Assembly (NCBI RefSeq): GCF_030287445.1
Contig: NZ_JASVWB010000002.1
Coordinates: forward strand, 1,984,001 to 2,048,000
Length of the DNA stretch: 64,000 nt
Direction: 5' to 3'
Origin: Streptomyces sp. ALI-76-A
GTDB lineage: Bacteria; Actinomycetota; Actinomycetes; Streptomycetales; Streptomycetaceae
In this document: positions 9,028 to 17,981 of the stretch, piece after piece
Layout: each line of letters begins with the position of its first letter
Numbering within the stretch: position 1 is the first letter of the stretch
Made by a program: the position numbers and the translations under genes
Notes under the pieces: model-generated
Seen by the model: only the letters and a program-made list of their open reading frames with translations
What the model was told of the DNA's origin: nothing
Database searches by the model: none

Positions 9028-11163
9028 GTGCCCGGCAATCTCCCCCTGGAGCTCACCAGGTTCGTGGGCCGCACGGCCGAACTCGCCCGGCTGGCACGGG
9101 TACTCGCCGCCTCGCGGCTGGTGACCGTCACGGGAGCCGGCGGGGTCGGCACGTCACGGCTGGCGGCGCATGCCGCGGCGCGGGCCGGGGTCCGTGACGG
9201 TGTGTGGCGGGTCGAGCTGGCACCCGTGCGGGATCCCGAACTCGTCCATCACGCGGTCGTGGAGGCACTGGGACTGACGGACCACACCACGCGGGCGCCG
9301 CGCGAGACCCTGCTGGCCCATCTCGCCGAGCGTGAACTCCTGCTGATCCTGGACGGGTTCGAGCATCTGGTGGACACGTGCGCCTCGCTGGTGACCGAGC
9401 TGTCGTGCCGGGCGCCGGGCCTGCGGGTCCTCGCCGTGGGACGCAGGCCGCTGGAGGTGGCCGGCGAGCACCTGTTCCCGCTGGGTCCGCTGGACCTGGA
9501 CGAGGCGGCCGAGCTGTTCGTGGACCGGGCGGCCCGCCACGGGATCGGTCTGCGGGACGATCCGGACGTACGGGAGCTGTGCCGGCGGCTGGAGGGCATC
9601 CCGCTGGCGGTCGAGCTGGCCGCGGGACGGCTGCGGGCACTGTCCCCGGCGCAGTTGCTGGAGCGGCTCGACGACCGGTTCCAGCTGCTGACCGGCGGGA
9701 GCCGTGACGCGCTCCCCCGGCACCGGACGCTGCGCACGGCGATCGGCTGGAGCCACGAACTGTGCACTCCCGAGGAGCGGTTGCTGTGGTCGCGGCTGTC
9801 GGTGTTCGCCGGGTGGTTCGACCTGGAGGCCGCGGAGTACGTGTGCGGCGGGGACGGGCTGCCCGCGGACGACGTCCTCGATGTCGTCGCGGAGCTGCTG
9901 GCCCAGTCCCTGCTCACCCGCGAGGAGACCGTGACCGGTGTGCGTTACCGCATGCTGGACACGGTCCGGGCGTACGGCGCCGACTGGCTGGAGGCCACCG
10001 GTGACGCGGCCCGGCTGCGGCGGCGGCACCGGGACTGGTACGTGGGCCTGGCGACCTGGTGCGAGCTGGACTGGTTCTCGCCGCGGCAGCACGAGGTGGC
10101 CGCGCGGATCGAGGCGGAACTGCCGAATCTGCGGCTGGCCCTCGAGTGCTGCCTGGCCGAGCCGGAGGGCGTGCGGCTGGGCCAGTACCTGGCGGGCTCG
10201 CTGTGGTTCTGCTGGGTCGGCTGCGGCCGGCTGGCGGAGGGGCGGCACTGGCTGGAGCGGGCTGTACGGCTGGGCCCGGAGCACGAGCGGTCCCGGCTGA
10301 AGGCACTGTGGGTGCTCGGCCACGTGGCGATCCTCCAGGGGGACGCGGTGCCCGCGCTGGCCGCGCTGGAGGAGTGCCGCACCGGGGCGGAGCGGGTCGC
10401 GAGTGCCACGGGGCGGGCCTACGCGGAGCACCGCATCGGCTGTCTGGCCCTGGTGACGGACGACATGGCGCGCGCGGAGACGCTGCTGCGCTCGGCGCTG
10501 GAGCGCTACCGGGAGATCGGCGAGCTGAACAGCAACGTGCTGATGGGCCAGGTGGAGCTGGCGATGACGCGGGCCTTCCAGGGCGATCTGCCGGACGCGG
10601 TGCGGCTGTGCGAGGACGTCCGCCGGGTCTGCGAGGACCACGGCGAGCGATGGGCGCGGGGGTACGCGCTGTACGTCCTGGCCTACGCCGCCTGGAGCGG
10701 GGGCGATCCGGCCCGCGCCCGCGAGCTGCTCACGGACTGTCTGGACGGGGCCCACGCCTTTGGCGACCTGCTCGGCTCGGTGCTGTCCATCGAGCTGCTG
10801 GCCCTGGTCGCGGCCACGGAGGGCGACCCGGCGGAGGCCGCGGTGCTACAGGGCGCGGCCGCGGCCATGTGGCCGTCGGTGGGCCTGCCGCTGTTCGGCT
10901 CGGCGTACTACAACGCCCCGCACGAGCTGTGCGAGCGGGCGGCCCGGGACCAGCTGGGCGACGAGCGGTACGAGGAGTGCGCCCGGCAGGGGCGGTCGCT
11001 CGGGCGTGAGGGGGCCGTGGCCCGGGCCCTGGGGCGTGGCGGGCCCGGGGTGCCGGCGGCGCTGCCGGGGCCGTGTGGCCCCGTCCGGCCCGCGACGGCG
11101 TCCCCGGACACGCACGAACCCGCCGCCTCGCCCACCCGGAAGGGCGGGGAGACGGCGGGCTGA
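9028..11163 (+). CDS. STAND-type ATPase-TPR protein with degenerate P-loop, no DNA-binding domain seen
   Basis: A 711-aa protein like the ATPase and TPR parts of AfsR/LAL-type regulators. PGNLPLELTRFVGR opens the NTPase module. The P-loop at about residues 34-46 reads TGAGGVGTSRL, where the family has GKT or GKS, so the catalytic lysine is a threonine. A Walker B-like LLLILDGFEHL follows near 104-114, then the GIPLAVELAAGRL motif, a winged-helix-like SHELCTPEERLLWSRLSVF segment, and helical TPR-type repeats from about 350 to 670. No helix-turn-helix is visible at either end. I chose GTG 9028 because GGGAG lies seven bases upstream; ATG 8998 has no ribosome site. ATP hydrolysis is doubtful, and the protein may act as a ligand or partner sensor. 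Confidence 0.78.
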   Translation: MPGNLPLELTRFVGRTAELARLARVLAASRLVTVTGAGGVGTSRLAAHAAARAGVRDGVWRVELAPVRDPELVHHAVVEALGLTDHTTRAPRETLLAHLAERELLLILDGFEHLVDTCASLVTELSCRAPGLRVLAVGRRPLEVAGEHLFPLGPLDLDEAAELFVDRAARHGIGLRDDPDVRELCRRLEGIPLAVELAAGRLRALSPAQLLERLDDRFQLLTGGSRDALPRHRTLRTAIGWSHELCTPEERLLWSRLSVFAGWFDLEAAEYVCGGDGLPADDVLDVVAELLAQSLLTREETVTGVRYRMLDTVRAYGADWLEATGDAARLRRRHRDWYVGLATWCELDWFSPRQHEVAARIEAELPNLRLALECCLAEPEGVRLGQYLAGSLWFCWVGCGRLAEGRHWLERAVRLGPEHERSRLKALWVLGHVAILQGDAVPALAALEECRTGAERVASATGRAYAEHRIGCLALVTDDMARAETLLRSALERYREIGELNSNVLMGQVELAMTRAFQGDLPDAVRLCEDVRRVCEDHGERWARGYALYVLAYAAWSGGDPARARELLTDCLDGAHAFGDLLGSVLSIELLALVAATEGDPAEAAVLQGAAAAMWPSVGLPLFGSAYYNAPHELCERAARDQLGDERYEECARQGRSLGREGAVARALGRGGPGVPAALPGPCGPVRPATASPDTHEPAASPTRKGGETAG

Positions 11164-11193
11164 CGCGCGGGGTGGTGCGGTGTCCGCCGAGGA

Positions 11194-11808
11194 TCAGCGG
11201 GCGTAGTACTCGACGACGAGCTGCTCGTCGCAGATCACCGGGATCTCCTTGCGGTTCGGCTCGCGGTCCAGGCGGAAGGCCAGGGCGCGGAGGTTCACCT
11301 GGAGGTAGCGCGGGGTCTCGCCGTCGGGGGCGAAGCCGCCCTCGCGCGCGATCGAGAACAGGGTCTTCTCGCGGCTGCGCTCACGGACCATCACGACGTC
11401 GTCGGGACGGACGCGGAAGGACGGCTTGTCGACCTTCTGGCCGTTGACCTCGATGTGGCCGTGGACGACCATCTGGCGGGCCTGGTAGATCGTGCGGGCG
11501 ATGCCCGAACGCAGGACCAGCGCGTCGAGACGGCGCTCGAGCTCGATGATCAGGGCCTCACCGGTCTTGCCCTGGACCTTGGAGGCACGCTCGTAGGCGC
11601 GGACGAGCTGACGCTCGGACACGTCGTACTGCGCGCGCAGACGCTGCTTCTCCAGCAGACGGACCTTGTAGTCCGAGTTCTGCTTGCGGCCGCGGCCGTG
11701 CTCACCCGGCGGGTAGGGGCGGGCCTCGAAGTACTTGACGGCCTTCGGGGTCAGCGCGATGCCGAGGGCACGCGACTTCTTGACCTTGGGGCGGGACTGG
11801 TTCGGCAT
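11194..11808 (-). CDS. rpsD: 30S ribosomal protein S4, zinc-free type
   Basis: Primary 16S rRNA-binding protein of the small subunit. The 204-aa protein has an S4 RNA-binding domain at about residues 93-155 ([15 protein letters not shown]...[16 protein letters not shown]). The N-terminus ([16 protein letters not shown]...) lacks the four cysteines of the zinc-binding S4 form, so this is the Cys-minus paralogue common in Streptomyces. GAGGTG sits eight bases before the ATG. It stands alone rather than in the alpha operon, with a 342-bp leader upstream. Confidence 0.96.
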   Translation of the reverse strand: MPNQSRPKVKKSRALGIALTPKAVKYFEARPYPPGEHGRGRKQNSDYKVRLLEKQRLRAQYDVSERQLVRAYERASKVQGKTGEALIIELERRLDALVLRSGIARTIYQARQMVVHGHIEVNGQKVDKPSFRVRPDDVVMVRERSREKTLFSIAREGGFAPDGETPRYLQVNLRALAFRLDREPNRKEIPVICDEQLVVEYYAR

Positions 11809-12150
11809 GAACCAAACACCTCGTGTCTCTGATGCGAATACGGCTTCACCAGGGTTAGGGGAGGTCGCATCCGCAGCCGGGGAAACCCACCGGGTCCTGT
11901 CCTACGGACCTGCGGGCAGCCGCTCCCTGGTCTGGGCACAACGTGCAGCACGCGAGTGGCCCACCGACCTGTCCCGCGAATTCCGGGTGGTGGTGGGCTG
12001 CCCGCGACACCGTTCGACGGTGCGCGACGCTCCTGGAGTGCCTTCCCCGAGGGGAGGCTCTCCGGCTGGATGTCCCGTTCTGGTGGTGCCGGTTCTCCTT
12101 GCGGAGGTCCGGACACAGGACTCAGCACTTCGGGCGAGTCTACAGGGTGC
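11809..12150 (-). other. 342-bp gene-free leader/promoter region of rpsD
   Basis: No credible coding sequence on either strand. Just before rpsD is a clear GAGGTG ribosome site. A 6-bp inverted repeat with a TCG loop, CACCGT-TCG-ACGGTG, lies at 12008-12022. The length suits an autogenously controlled S4 leader, but I cannot show a defined S4-binding structure. A TAGACT sequence near the rarA stop (about 12136-12141, minus strand) could be a -10 element. Confidence 0.4.
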
Positions 12151-13506
12151 TCAGGACCGCTTGCGACCGAGGTGGGTGCGGGTCCACTCCACGGCGTCCG
12201 CGTACCGGGCCTCGGCGCCGTGCCGGGTGGGGGTGTAGTACTCGCGGTCCTTGATGGCGTCCGGCGCGTACTGCTGGGCGGCGATGCCCTCGGGCACGTC
12301 GTGCGGGTACACGTACCCCTGCGCGTGTCCGAGCTTGGCGGCGCCCTTGTAGTGCCCGTCGCGCAGGTGCGGCGGGACGGGTCCGGCCAGTCCCTTGCGG
12401 ACGTCCTCCATGGCGGCGCCGATCGCGGTGGTCGCCGCGTTGGACTTGGGGGCCAGGGCCAGGGCGATGGTGGCGTGGCTGAGGGTGAGGGCGGCCTCCG
12501 GGAAGCCGATCATGGCGACGGCCTGGGCGGCGGCGACCGCGATCGGCAGGGCGTTCGGGTCGGCGAGGCCGATGTCCTCGCTGGCGGAGATCATCAGGCG
12601 GCGGGCGATGAAGCGAGGGTCCTCGCCAGCCTCGATCATGCGGGCCAGGTAGTGCAGGGCCGCGTCGACGTCGGAGCCGCGGATGGACTTGATCAGGGCG
12701 CTGGCCACGTCGTAGTGCTGGTCGCCGTCGCGGTCGTACGTCACGGCCGCCCGGTCGACCGTCTCCTCCAGCGTCTGTAGGGCGACCTCCGCCTCGCCCT
12801 TGTCGAGGGCGGCACCGGCGGCCGCCTCCAGGGCGGTCAGGGCGCGGCGGGCGTCACCGCCGGCGATCCGCAACAGGTGCTCCTCGGTGTCCCCGGGGAG
12901 GGTGACGGAGCCCTTGAGGCCGCGTTCGTCGGTGAGGGCCCGGTGCAGCAGGCCGCGCAGGTCGTCGTCGGTGAGGGGTTCGAGGGTGAGCAGGAGGGAG
13001 CGGGACAGCAGCGGGGAGATCACCGAGAAGTACGGGTTCTCCGTCGTCGCCGCGATGAGCGTCACCCAGCGGTTCTCGACGGCCGGGAGCAGGGAGTCCT
13101 GCTGGGCCTTGCTGAAGCGGTGGATCTCGTCGAGGAAGAGGACGGTCTCCTTGCCGAAGCCGCCGGTGGCGCGGCGGGCCCCCTCGATGACCGCGCGGAC
13201 CTCCTTGACGCCGGCGGTGATCGCCGACAGCTCCACGAAGCGCTTGTTGGTGGCCTTGGAGACGACGTACGCCAGCGTCGTCTTCCCGGTGCCGGGCGGG
13301 CCCCAGAGGATCACCGAAGAGGGACCGGCCGGGCCACCCGCGCTCTCGCCGACCAGTCTGCGCAGGGGCGAGCCCGGCTTCAGCAGGTGCCGCTGGCCCA
13401 CGACCTCGTCGAGGGTGCGCGGACGCATCCGGACGGCCAGCGGGCTGGCGGCCGGGTCCTTCTCCTGACGTTCTTCTGCTGCGGCGGTGAACAGGTCGGG
13501 CTCCAC
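12151..13506 (-). CDS. rarA: replication-associated recombination protein RarA (MgsA) AAA+ ATPase
   Basis: DNA-dependent AAA+ ATPase related to clamp loaders and RuvB, acting at stalled replication forks. The 451-aa protein has an [16 protein letters not shown]-terminus, Walker [10 protein letters not shown] near residue 60, Walker [11 protein letters not shown], sensor 1 ATTENP and an arginine-rich sensor 2 (GGDARRAL). The C-terminal tetramerisation part carries SEDIGLADP and [12 protein letters not shown] chose the GTG before EPDLF; a TTG two codons earlier is possible. It lies between VKOR and rpsD on the minus strand. Confidence 0.93.
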   Translation of the reverse strand: MEPDLFTAAAEERQEKDPAASPLAVRMRPRTLDEVVGQRHLLKPGSPLRRLVGESAGGPAGPSSVILWGPPGTGKTTLAYVVSKATNKRFVELSAITAGVKEVRAVIEGARRATGGFGKETVLFLDEIHRFSKAQQDSLLPAVENRWVTLIAATTENPYFSVISPLLSRSLLLTLEPLTDDDLRGLLHRALTDERGLKGSVTLPGDTEEHLLRIAGGDARRALTALEAAAGAALDKGEAEVALQTLEETVDRAAVTYDRDGDQHYDVASALIKSIRGSDVDAALHYLARMIEAGEDPRFIARRLMISASEDIGLADPNALPIAVAAAQAVAMIGFPEAALTLSHATIALALAPKSNAATTAIGAAMEDVRKGLAGPVPPHLRDGHYKGAAKLGHAQGYVYPHDVPEGIAAQQYAPDAIKDREYYTPTRHGAEARYADAVEWTRTHLGRKRS

Positions 13507-13574
13507 ACCCAAAACCCTATGTCACCCCACTGACAACCCCGCCGGGGCCGCCCGGCGGTCCGCGACGGGGGCCG

Positions 13575-14237
13575 TCAGCTGGTCCAGAAGTCCCACCAGC
13601 GGGTCATGATCAGGATGCCGATGACGCCGGTGTGCAGCACCGGAAGCACCCAGGTGAACTCGCCGAAGAAGCTCTTCAGCCAGTGCGGGGCGGGCAGGAA
13701 GCCGTTGCGGACGTTGAACGACGTCACGTACCAGAACATGACGATCGTCGCGACCCAGGCCAGGGAGCACCACAGGCACAGGGCGCCGATCCGGTACAGC
13801 GACTGGAACTGCAGCCAGGTGCAGAAGCCGACACCGAAGAGCGTGCCGAAGTTGAAGGTCAGCCAGTACCAGCGGGGGAACCGGGCCCGGGCGAGCAGGC
13901 TCATGCCGACGCAGATCACCATGCCGTAGCAGACCAGGCCGAGCATCGGGTTGGGGAACCCGAAGGCCTCGGCCTGCCTGCTCTCCATGACGCTGCCGCA
14001 GGAGACGACGGGGTTCAGGCTGCACCCGGGGACGAAGGTCCTGCCCTCGACCTTGGCTTCGAGCAGCTTGAACTTGTCGAGCGTGATGACCCACGCGGCG
14101 AGCAGACCCGCCGCACCGGTGATCACCAGCAGCAGGGCGAACGCACGGCTGCCGCCCGCCGTCCGGGGCCCGGCGGAGGAGGTCTCCGGCACGGGCTCCG
14201 ACTCGGTGGAGACGTTTTTGACTGTGGTCTTGCTCAT
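13575..14237 (-). CDS. vitamin K epoxide reductase (VKOR) family membrane protein
   Basis: Integral membrane quinone-linked oxidoreductase that re-oxidises periplasmic thiol-disulfide carriers. The 220-aa protein has a polar N-terminus of about 30 residues, then four or five membrane helices. The VKOR cysteines are present: a loop pair in CSLNPVVSCGS near residues 68-76, and the active-site CLWC further on near residue 150. No fused thioredoxin domain is present, so a separate DsbA-like partner is needed; a thioredoxin-fold protein is encoded at 62260-62778. ATG 14237 is chosen because a longer frame upstream has no membrane-protein character. Confidence 0.9.
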   Translation of the reverse strand: MSKTTVKNVSTESEPVPETSSAGPRTAGGSRAFALLLVITGAAGLLAAWVITLDKFKLLEAKVEGRTFVPGCSLNPVVSCGSVMESRQAEAFGFPNPMLGLVCYGMVICVGMSLLARARFPRWYWLTFNFGTLFGVGFCTWLQFQSLYRIGALCLWCSLAWVATIVMFWYVTSFNVRNGFLPAPHWLKSFFGEFTWVLPVLHTGVIGILIMTRWWDFWTS

Positions 14238-14307
14238 CACGCGGATTCCGTCTGCTTGAGAGTCGGACCTGCTTCGGGCACGGGTCATTCTGCCGCACCC
14301 GCGCGCC

Positions 14308-14327
14308 TGTCCACCGTTCGGTGGACA
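14308..14327. promoter_or_regulatory. perfect 9-bp-arm palindrome before the ABC/two-component operon
   Basis: TGTCCACCG, two bases TT, then CGGTGGACA: nine-base arms match perfectly. It lies in the divergent gap between the VKOR gene and the ABC-transporter operon, 57 bp before the ABC ATPase start. CATAAG directly follows it and could be part of a -10 element. A dimeric regulator, plausibly the response regulator encoded by the operon itself, could bind here. The function is inferred from symmetry and placement only. Confidence 0.55.
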
Positions 14328-14383
14328 TAAGAAGGTACGCCCGGTCGTCCCCGGGCGATCGGTTCCGGCCGAGGCTCGAACGC

Positions 14384-15316
14384 ATGACAACACACGCGAA
14401 CGAGCTCGCGGTGGACGTACGGGGGCTGCGCAAACGGTACGGCGGCGTGACCGCCGTCGACGGCATCGACCTCGACATCCGCAGGGGCGAGGTGTTCGGC
14501 CTGCTGGGGCCCAACGGGGCGGGCAAGAGCACGACGGTGGAGATCCTCCAGGGCAACCGGGACCGGGACGGGGGCGAGGTGTCCGTGCTGGGGTCGGACC
14601 CGGCGCACGGCACGCGCGCGTGGCGCTCACGGGTGGGAATCGTCTGGCAGGACGAATCCGCGCCCGCCGAGTTGACGGTCGACGAGAGCGTGCGGCACTT
14701 CGCCCGCTACTACCCGAGGCCGCGGGACCCTCAGGAGGTCATCGGCCTGGTCGGTCTGGAGGCGAAGGCGGGCAGCCGGGTCAAGGCGCTGTCCGGCGGG
14801 CAGCGCCGGCGTCTCGACGTGGCGCTGGGGGTGATCGGCGGCCCCGAACTGCTGCTCCTGGACGAGCCGACGACCGGATTCGACCCGGCGGCCCGGCGCC
14901 AGTTCTGGGACCTGATCCGCAAGCTGGCCGACGAGGGCACGACCATCCTGCTCACCACGCACTACCTGGAGGAGGCGGAGGCGCTCGCGGACCGGCTGGC
15001 GATCGTCACCCGGGGACGGGTGGTCGCCGAGGGTGAGCCGACCGCGCTGCGGGAGCGGCACGGCACCGGGACCACCGTCGAGTGGACCGACACGGACGGC
15101 ACCCCGCGCGCGGAGCGCACCGACACGCCCACCCGGACGGTCGCCGAGCTGATGCGCCGCTTCGACGGCGAGATCCCGGGGCTGCGGGTGAGCCGCCCCA
15201 CGCTGGAGGACGTCTACCTCCGGCTGACGGGACAGTCGACGGCACGGACCGCACAGACCGCCAAGTCCGCGGCGACCCCACAGACCGGAGCGACCGCGGC
15301 GGAGGACACGCGATGA
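14384..15316 (+). CDS. ABC-2 type transporter ATP-binding protein
   Basis: Cytoplasmic ATPase of an ABC-2 exporter (drug/antibiotic-resistance or lipid type). The 310-aa protein has Walker A GPNGAGKST near residue 44, the LSGGQRRRLDVALG signature near 140, Walker B LLLLDEPTTGFD near 162 and an H-switch TTHYLEEAE near 195. The C-terminal region resembles the DrrA/CcmA-type regulatory extension. GAGG lies ten bases before the ATG. Its stop overlaps the permease start (ATGA). First gene of a four-gene operon with a permease, a sensor kinase and a response regulator. Confidence 0.93.
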   Translation: MTTHANELAVDVRGLRKRYGGVTAVDGIDLDIRRGEVFGLLGPNGAGKSTTVEILQGNRDRDGGEVSVLGSDPAHGTRAWRSRVGIVWQDESAPAELTVDESVRHFARYYPRPRDPQEVIGLVGLEAKAGSRVKALSGGQRRRLDVALGVIGGPELLLLDEPTTGFDPAARRQFWDLIRKLADEGTTILLTTHYLEEAEALADRLAIVTRGRVVAEGEPTALRERHGTGTTVEWTDTDGTPRAERTDTPTRTVAELMRRFDGEIPGLRVSRPTLEDVYLRLTGQSTARTAQTAKSAATPQTGATAAEDTR

Positions 15317-16158
15317 CCACGACCGTCGTACGGCCCCGGACCACGCCGTCCGCCGCGCGGCTGCCCGGCGCGTGGGGACTCGGACTGCGGCGGGGGGTGC
15401 TGGAGATCAGGCAGTTCTTCCGGCAGCGCGACCACGTGGTGTTCACGTTCGCCTTCCCGGTCGTGTTCCTGTTCCTCTTCGCGTCGATCTTCAGCGACGA
15501 CGTGCCGGACGCCGGCATCACCGCCTCGCAGCTCTACGTTCCCGCGATGATGGCCGCCGGCATCATGTCGACGAGTTTCCAGTCCCTCGGCGTCACCATC
15601 GCGATCGAGCGGGACGAGAAGGTGCTGCGCCGGCTGCGCGGGACGCCGATGCCGCCGGCCGCGTACTTCCTGGGCAAGATCTGGCTGGTTCTGGTCACCG
15701 GTCTGCTGGAGACCGTGATCCTGCTGGCCGTCGGCACCGGGCTGTACGACATCCAGCTCCCCTCGGACGCGGAGCGCTGGTTCCACTTCGCCTGGATCTT
15801 CCTGCTCGGGCTGACGGCGTGCGCGCTGCTCGGGATCGCGGTCAGCTCGGTCCCGAAGTCGGGCAAGAGCGCCAGCTCCGTGGTCGTCCTGCCCTTCCTG
15901 GTGTTGCAGTTCATCTCCGGGGTGTACATCGCGATCGACACCATCCCGGACTGGATGCTGAACATCGGCGCGCTGTTCCCGCTGAAGTGGATGTGCCAGG
16001 GGCTGCGCGGGGTGTTCCTGCCCGAGTCGGCGCGGATCCTGGAGCAGACGGGGAGCTGGGAGTTCGGCCGGATCGCCCTGGTGCTCGGGGCGTGGTGCGT
16101 CGGAGGATTGCTGCTGTGTCTGCTGACCTTCCGGTGGAAAGACCGACGCGACGGGTGA
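15313..16158 (+). CDS. ABC-2 type transporter permease
   Basis: Membrane subunit of the exporter. The 281-aa protein has six predicted membrane helices: VVFTFAFPVVFLFLFASIF near residues 40-58, a helix near 80, LVLVTGLLETVILLAVGTG near 125, and three in the C-terminal half (FAWIFLLGLTACALLGIAV, VVVLPFLVLQFISGVYI, and IALVLGAWCVGGLLLCLLTF). ERDEKVLRRLRGTPMP is the typical cytoplasmic loop of ABC2_membrane permeases. The ATG overlaps the ATPase stop and its stop overlaps the kinase start (GTGA), so the unit is tightly coupled. The substrate cannot be told from sequence. Confidence 0.92.
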   Translation: MTTTVVRPRTTPSAARLPGAWGLGLRRGVLEIRQFFRQRDHVVFTFAFPVVFLFLFASIFSDDVPDAGITASQLYVPAMMAAGIMSTSFQSLGVTIAIERDEKVLRRLRGTPMPPAAYFLGKIWLVLVTGLLETVILLAVGTGLYDIQLPSDAERWFHFAWIFLLGLTACALLGIAVSSVPKSGKSASSVVVLPFLVLQFISGVYIAIDTIPDWMLNIGALFPLKWMCQGLRGVFLPESARILEQTGSWEFGRIALVLGAWCVGGLLLCLLTFRWKDRRDG

Positions 16159-17354
16159 CCGACCCGGACGACACCGTCGGCGCGTACACCTGGGCCCGGT
16201 CGTTCCGGATCTGGGACACGTACTTCGCGCTCATCTGGCTGGCCACCCTGGTGTTCGTGCTCGGCACGGCGCATCCGGCGTGGCCGGTCCGGGTGGTCGC
16301 GGCGGGGCTGCTCATCCCGCTGGTCCCGTTGTTCGTGTGGATCGGACGGCCCATTCTGCGTGGCGACCCGCCCGAGGAACGGCAGGCCCTCGGTTACCTG
16401 GTCGCGGCGATGGCGCTGTTCCTGCCGTCGGCGATCCTGGTGGGCGAGACGCGGCTGATGACCTTCGCGCTGGTGCCCCAGTGCTTCATGACCCTGCGGA
16501 TGCACCGGGCACTGGCGGCGGTGGCCGTCATCAATCTCGTGCCGGTGCTCGGCTGGGCCCTGGTGTGGTGGCCCAGCCACCAGGACGTCTTCTTCAACAC
16601 CCTGTTCGCTCTCGTGACCCTGGTCTTCTCGGTGGCCGTCGGCAGCTGGGTCATCCGGATCATCGAGCAGAGTCAGGAGCGGGCCGCGCTGATCACGGAG
16701 CTGGACGCGAGCCGCCACGAGGTGTCCCGGCTGTCGGCCGAGCGCGGCGCGCTGGCCGAGAGGGAGCGGATGGCCCGGGAGATCCACGACACGCTGGCGC
16801 AGGGCTTCACCAGCCTGCTGATGCTCATCCAGGCCGTCGAGGCGGAACTCGACCACGACGTGCCGCAGGCCCGCCGGCATCTCGCCCTGATGGACGAGAC
16901 GGCCCGTCAGAACCTGGCGGAGGCACGGGCCCTGGTCGCCGGGGGCGCGCCCGCCGACCTGGCGGGGGCCTCCCTGCCGGACGCGCTGCGCCGACTCGCC
17001 ACACGGCACGAGGCGACGCTGGACGTGACCGGTTCCGCACGTCCGCTGCCCGCCGGCGCCGAGGTGGTGGCCCTGCGCACCTGCCAGGAGGCGCTGGCCA
17101 ACGCCCGCAGGCACGCGGGGAGTTCACCCGCGGTGGGCATCTGCCTGGCGTACGCCGACGAGCACCTGACCGTGTCCGTACGGGACGACGGCTGCGGCTT
17201 CGACCCGGAGACCGTCCGCGGGGGCTACGGTCTGGCGGGGCTGCGGGCCCGGGCCACGGAGGTCGGCGGGACGGCTCAGGTGCGCAGCGTCCCCGGCGAC
17301 GGTACGACGGTGACCGTCCGCCTGCCCGTACCGCCCCCGAGGAGCGCATGGTGA
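16155..17354 (+). CDS. sensor histidine kinase (HisKA_3/DesK type)
   Basis: Membrane sensor kinase, 399 aa. About five or six N-terminal membrane helices fill residues about 15-150. A coiled region with LAERERMAREIHDTLAQG follows; His211 is the phosphate-accepting residue of the HisKA_3 box. The C-terminal HATPase domain shows EALANARRHA (N box), DDGCGFD (G1) and YGLAGLRARA (G2). I chose the GTG overlapping the permease stop. A GTG 13 codons upstream has a GGAGG site eight bases before it and is a real alternative. Adjacent to its response regulator and an ABC exporter, so it probably senses membrane or envelope stress or the exporter's substrate. Confidence 0.92.
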   Translation: MTDPDDTVGAYTWARSFRIWDTYFALIWLATLVFVLGTAHPAWPVRVVAAGLLIPLVPLFVWIGRPILRGDPPEERQALGYLVAAMALFLPSAILVGETRLMTFALVPQCFMTLRMHRALAAVAVINLVPVLGWALVWWPSHQDVFFNTLFALVTLVFSVAVGSWVIRIIEQSQERAALITELDASRHEVSRLSAERGALAERERMAREIHDTLAQGFTSLLMLIQAVEAELDHDVPQARRHLALMDETARQNLAEARALVAGGAPADLAGASLPDALRRLATRHEATLDVTGSARPLPAGAEVVALRTCQEALANARRHAGSSPAVGICLAYADEHLTVSVRDDGCGFDPETVRGGYGLAGLRARATEVGGTAQVRSVPGDGTTVTVRLPVPPPRSAW

Positions 17355-17974
17355 TCCGGATCATCCTGGCCGACGACCATCCCGTCGTACGCGAGGGGCT
17401 GCGGGCGATGCTCAGTGCCGAACCGGACCTGGAGGTGGTCGCGGACGCGTCCAGCGGACCGCAGGCGGAGGCGATGGCGGAGCGGCTGCGGCCCGACATC
17501 GTGCTGATGGACCTGCGGATGCCGGGCGGCGGGGGCGTGGACTCCATCGTGCGGATGAGCGCGGCGGGGCTGCCGTGCCGGGTGATCGTCCTGACGACGT
17601 ACGAGACGGACCGGGACATCCTGCGGGCGGTGGAGGCGGGGGCGGCGGGCTATCTGCTGAAGGATCTGCCGCGTGGCGAACTGGCGGAGGCGGTACGGGC
17701 CGCCGCGCGGGGTGAGACCGTGCTGGCCCCCTCGGTCGCCGCCCGGCTGGTCGACCAGCTCCGTACCAGGCCGGAGCGGCCCCGTCTGTCGGAGCGTGAG
17801 ACGGCGGTGCTGCGGCTGGTGGCGGAGGGGTGCACGAACGCGGAGATCGGGCGCCGGCTGTTCATCGGTGAGTCGACCGTGAAGACCCATCTCCTGCGGA
17901 TCTTCGGCAAGCTGGGGGTGGACGACCGGACGGCGGCGGTGACGAGCGCGATGCGCCACGGTCTGCTCGACTGA
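17351..17974 (+). CDS. NarL/LuxR-family response regulator
   Basis: DNA-binding output partner of the adjacent kinase, 207 aa. The receiver domain covers residues 1-120: acidic pair DD near residue 8, phospho-acceptor Asp54 in LMDLRMPG, conserved Thr in LTTYE and Lys in LLKDLP. The C-terminal LuxR helix-turn-helix reads LSERETAVLRLVAEG...STVKTHLLRIFGKLGV. I chose the GTG that overlaps the kinase stop (GTGA) because GAGGAG then lies six bases upstream; an ATG one codon earlier would be only three bases from that site. The palindrome at 14308 is its most likely target. Confidence 0.93.
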   Translation: MIRIILADDHPVVREGLRAMLSAEPDLEVVADASSGPQAEAMAERLRPDIVLMDLRMPGGGGVDSIVRMSAAGLPCRVIVLTTYETDRDILRAVEAGAAGYLLKDLPRGELAEAVRAAARGETVLAPSVAARLVDQLRTRPERPRLSERETAVLRLVAEGCTNAEIGRRLFIGESTVKTHLLRIFGKLGVDDRTAAVTSAMRHGLLD

Positions 17975-17981
17975 GGCATGT

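Noticed and set aside
11751..12128. 125-residue minus-strand frame upstream of rpsD
   Set aside because: It overlaps the rpsD coding start in another frame, is Pro/Arg/Ser-rich and lacks a ribosome site.
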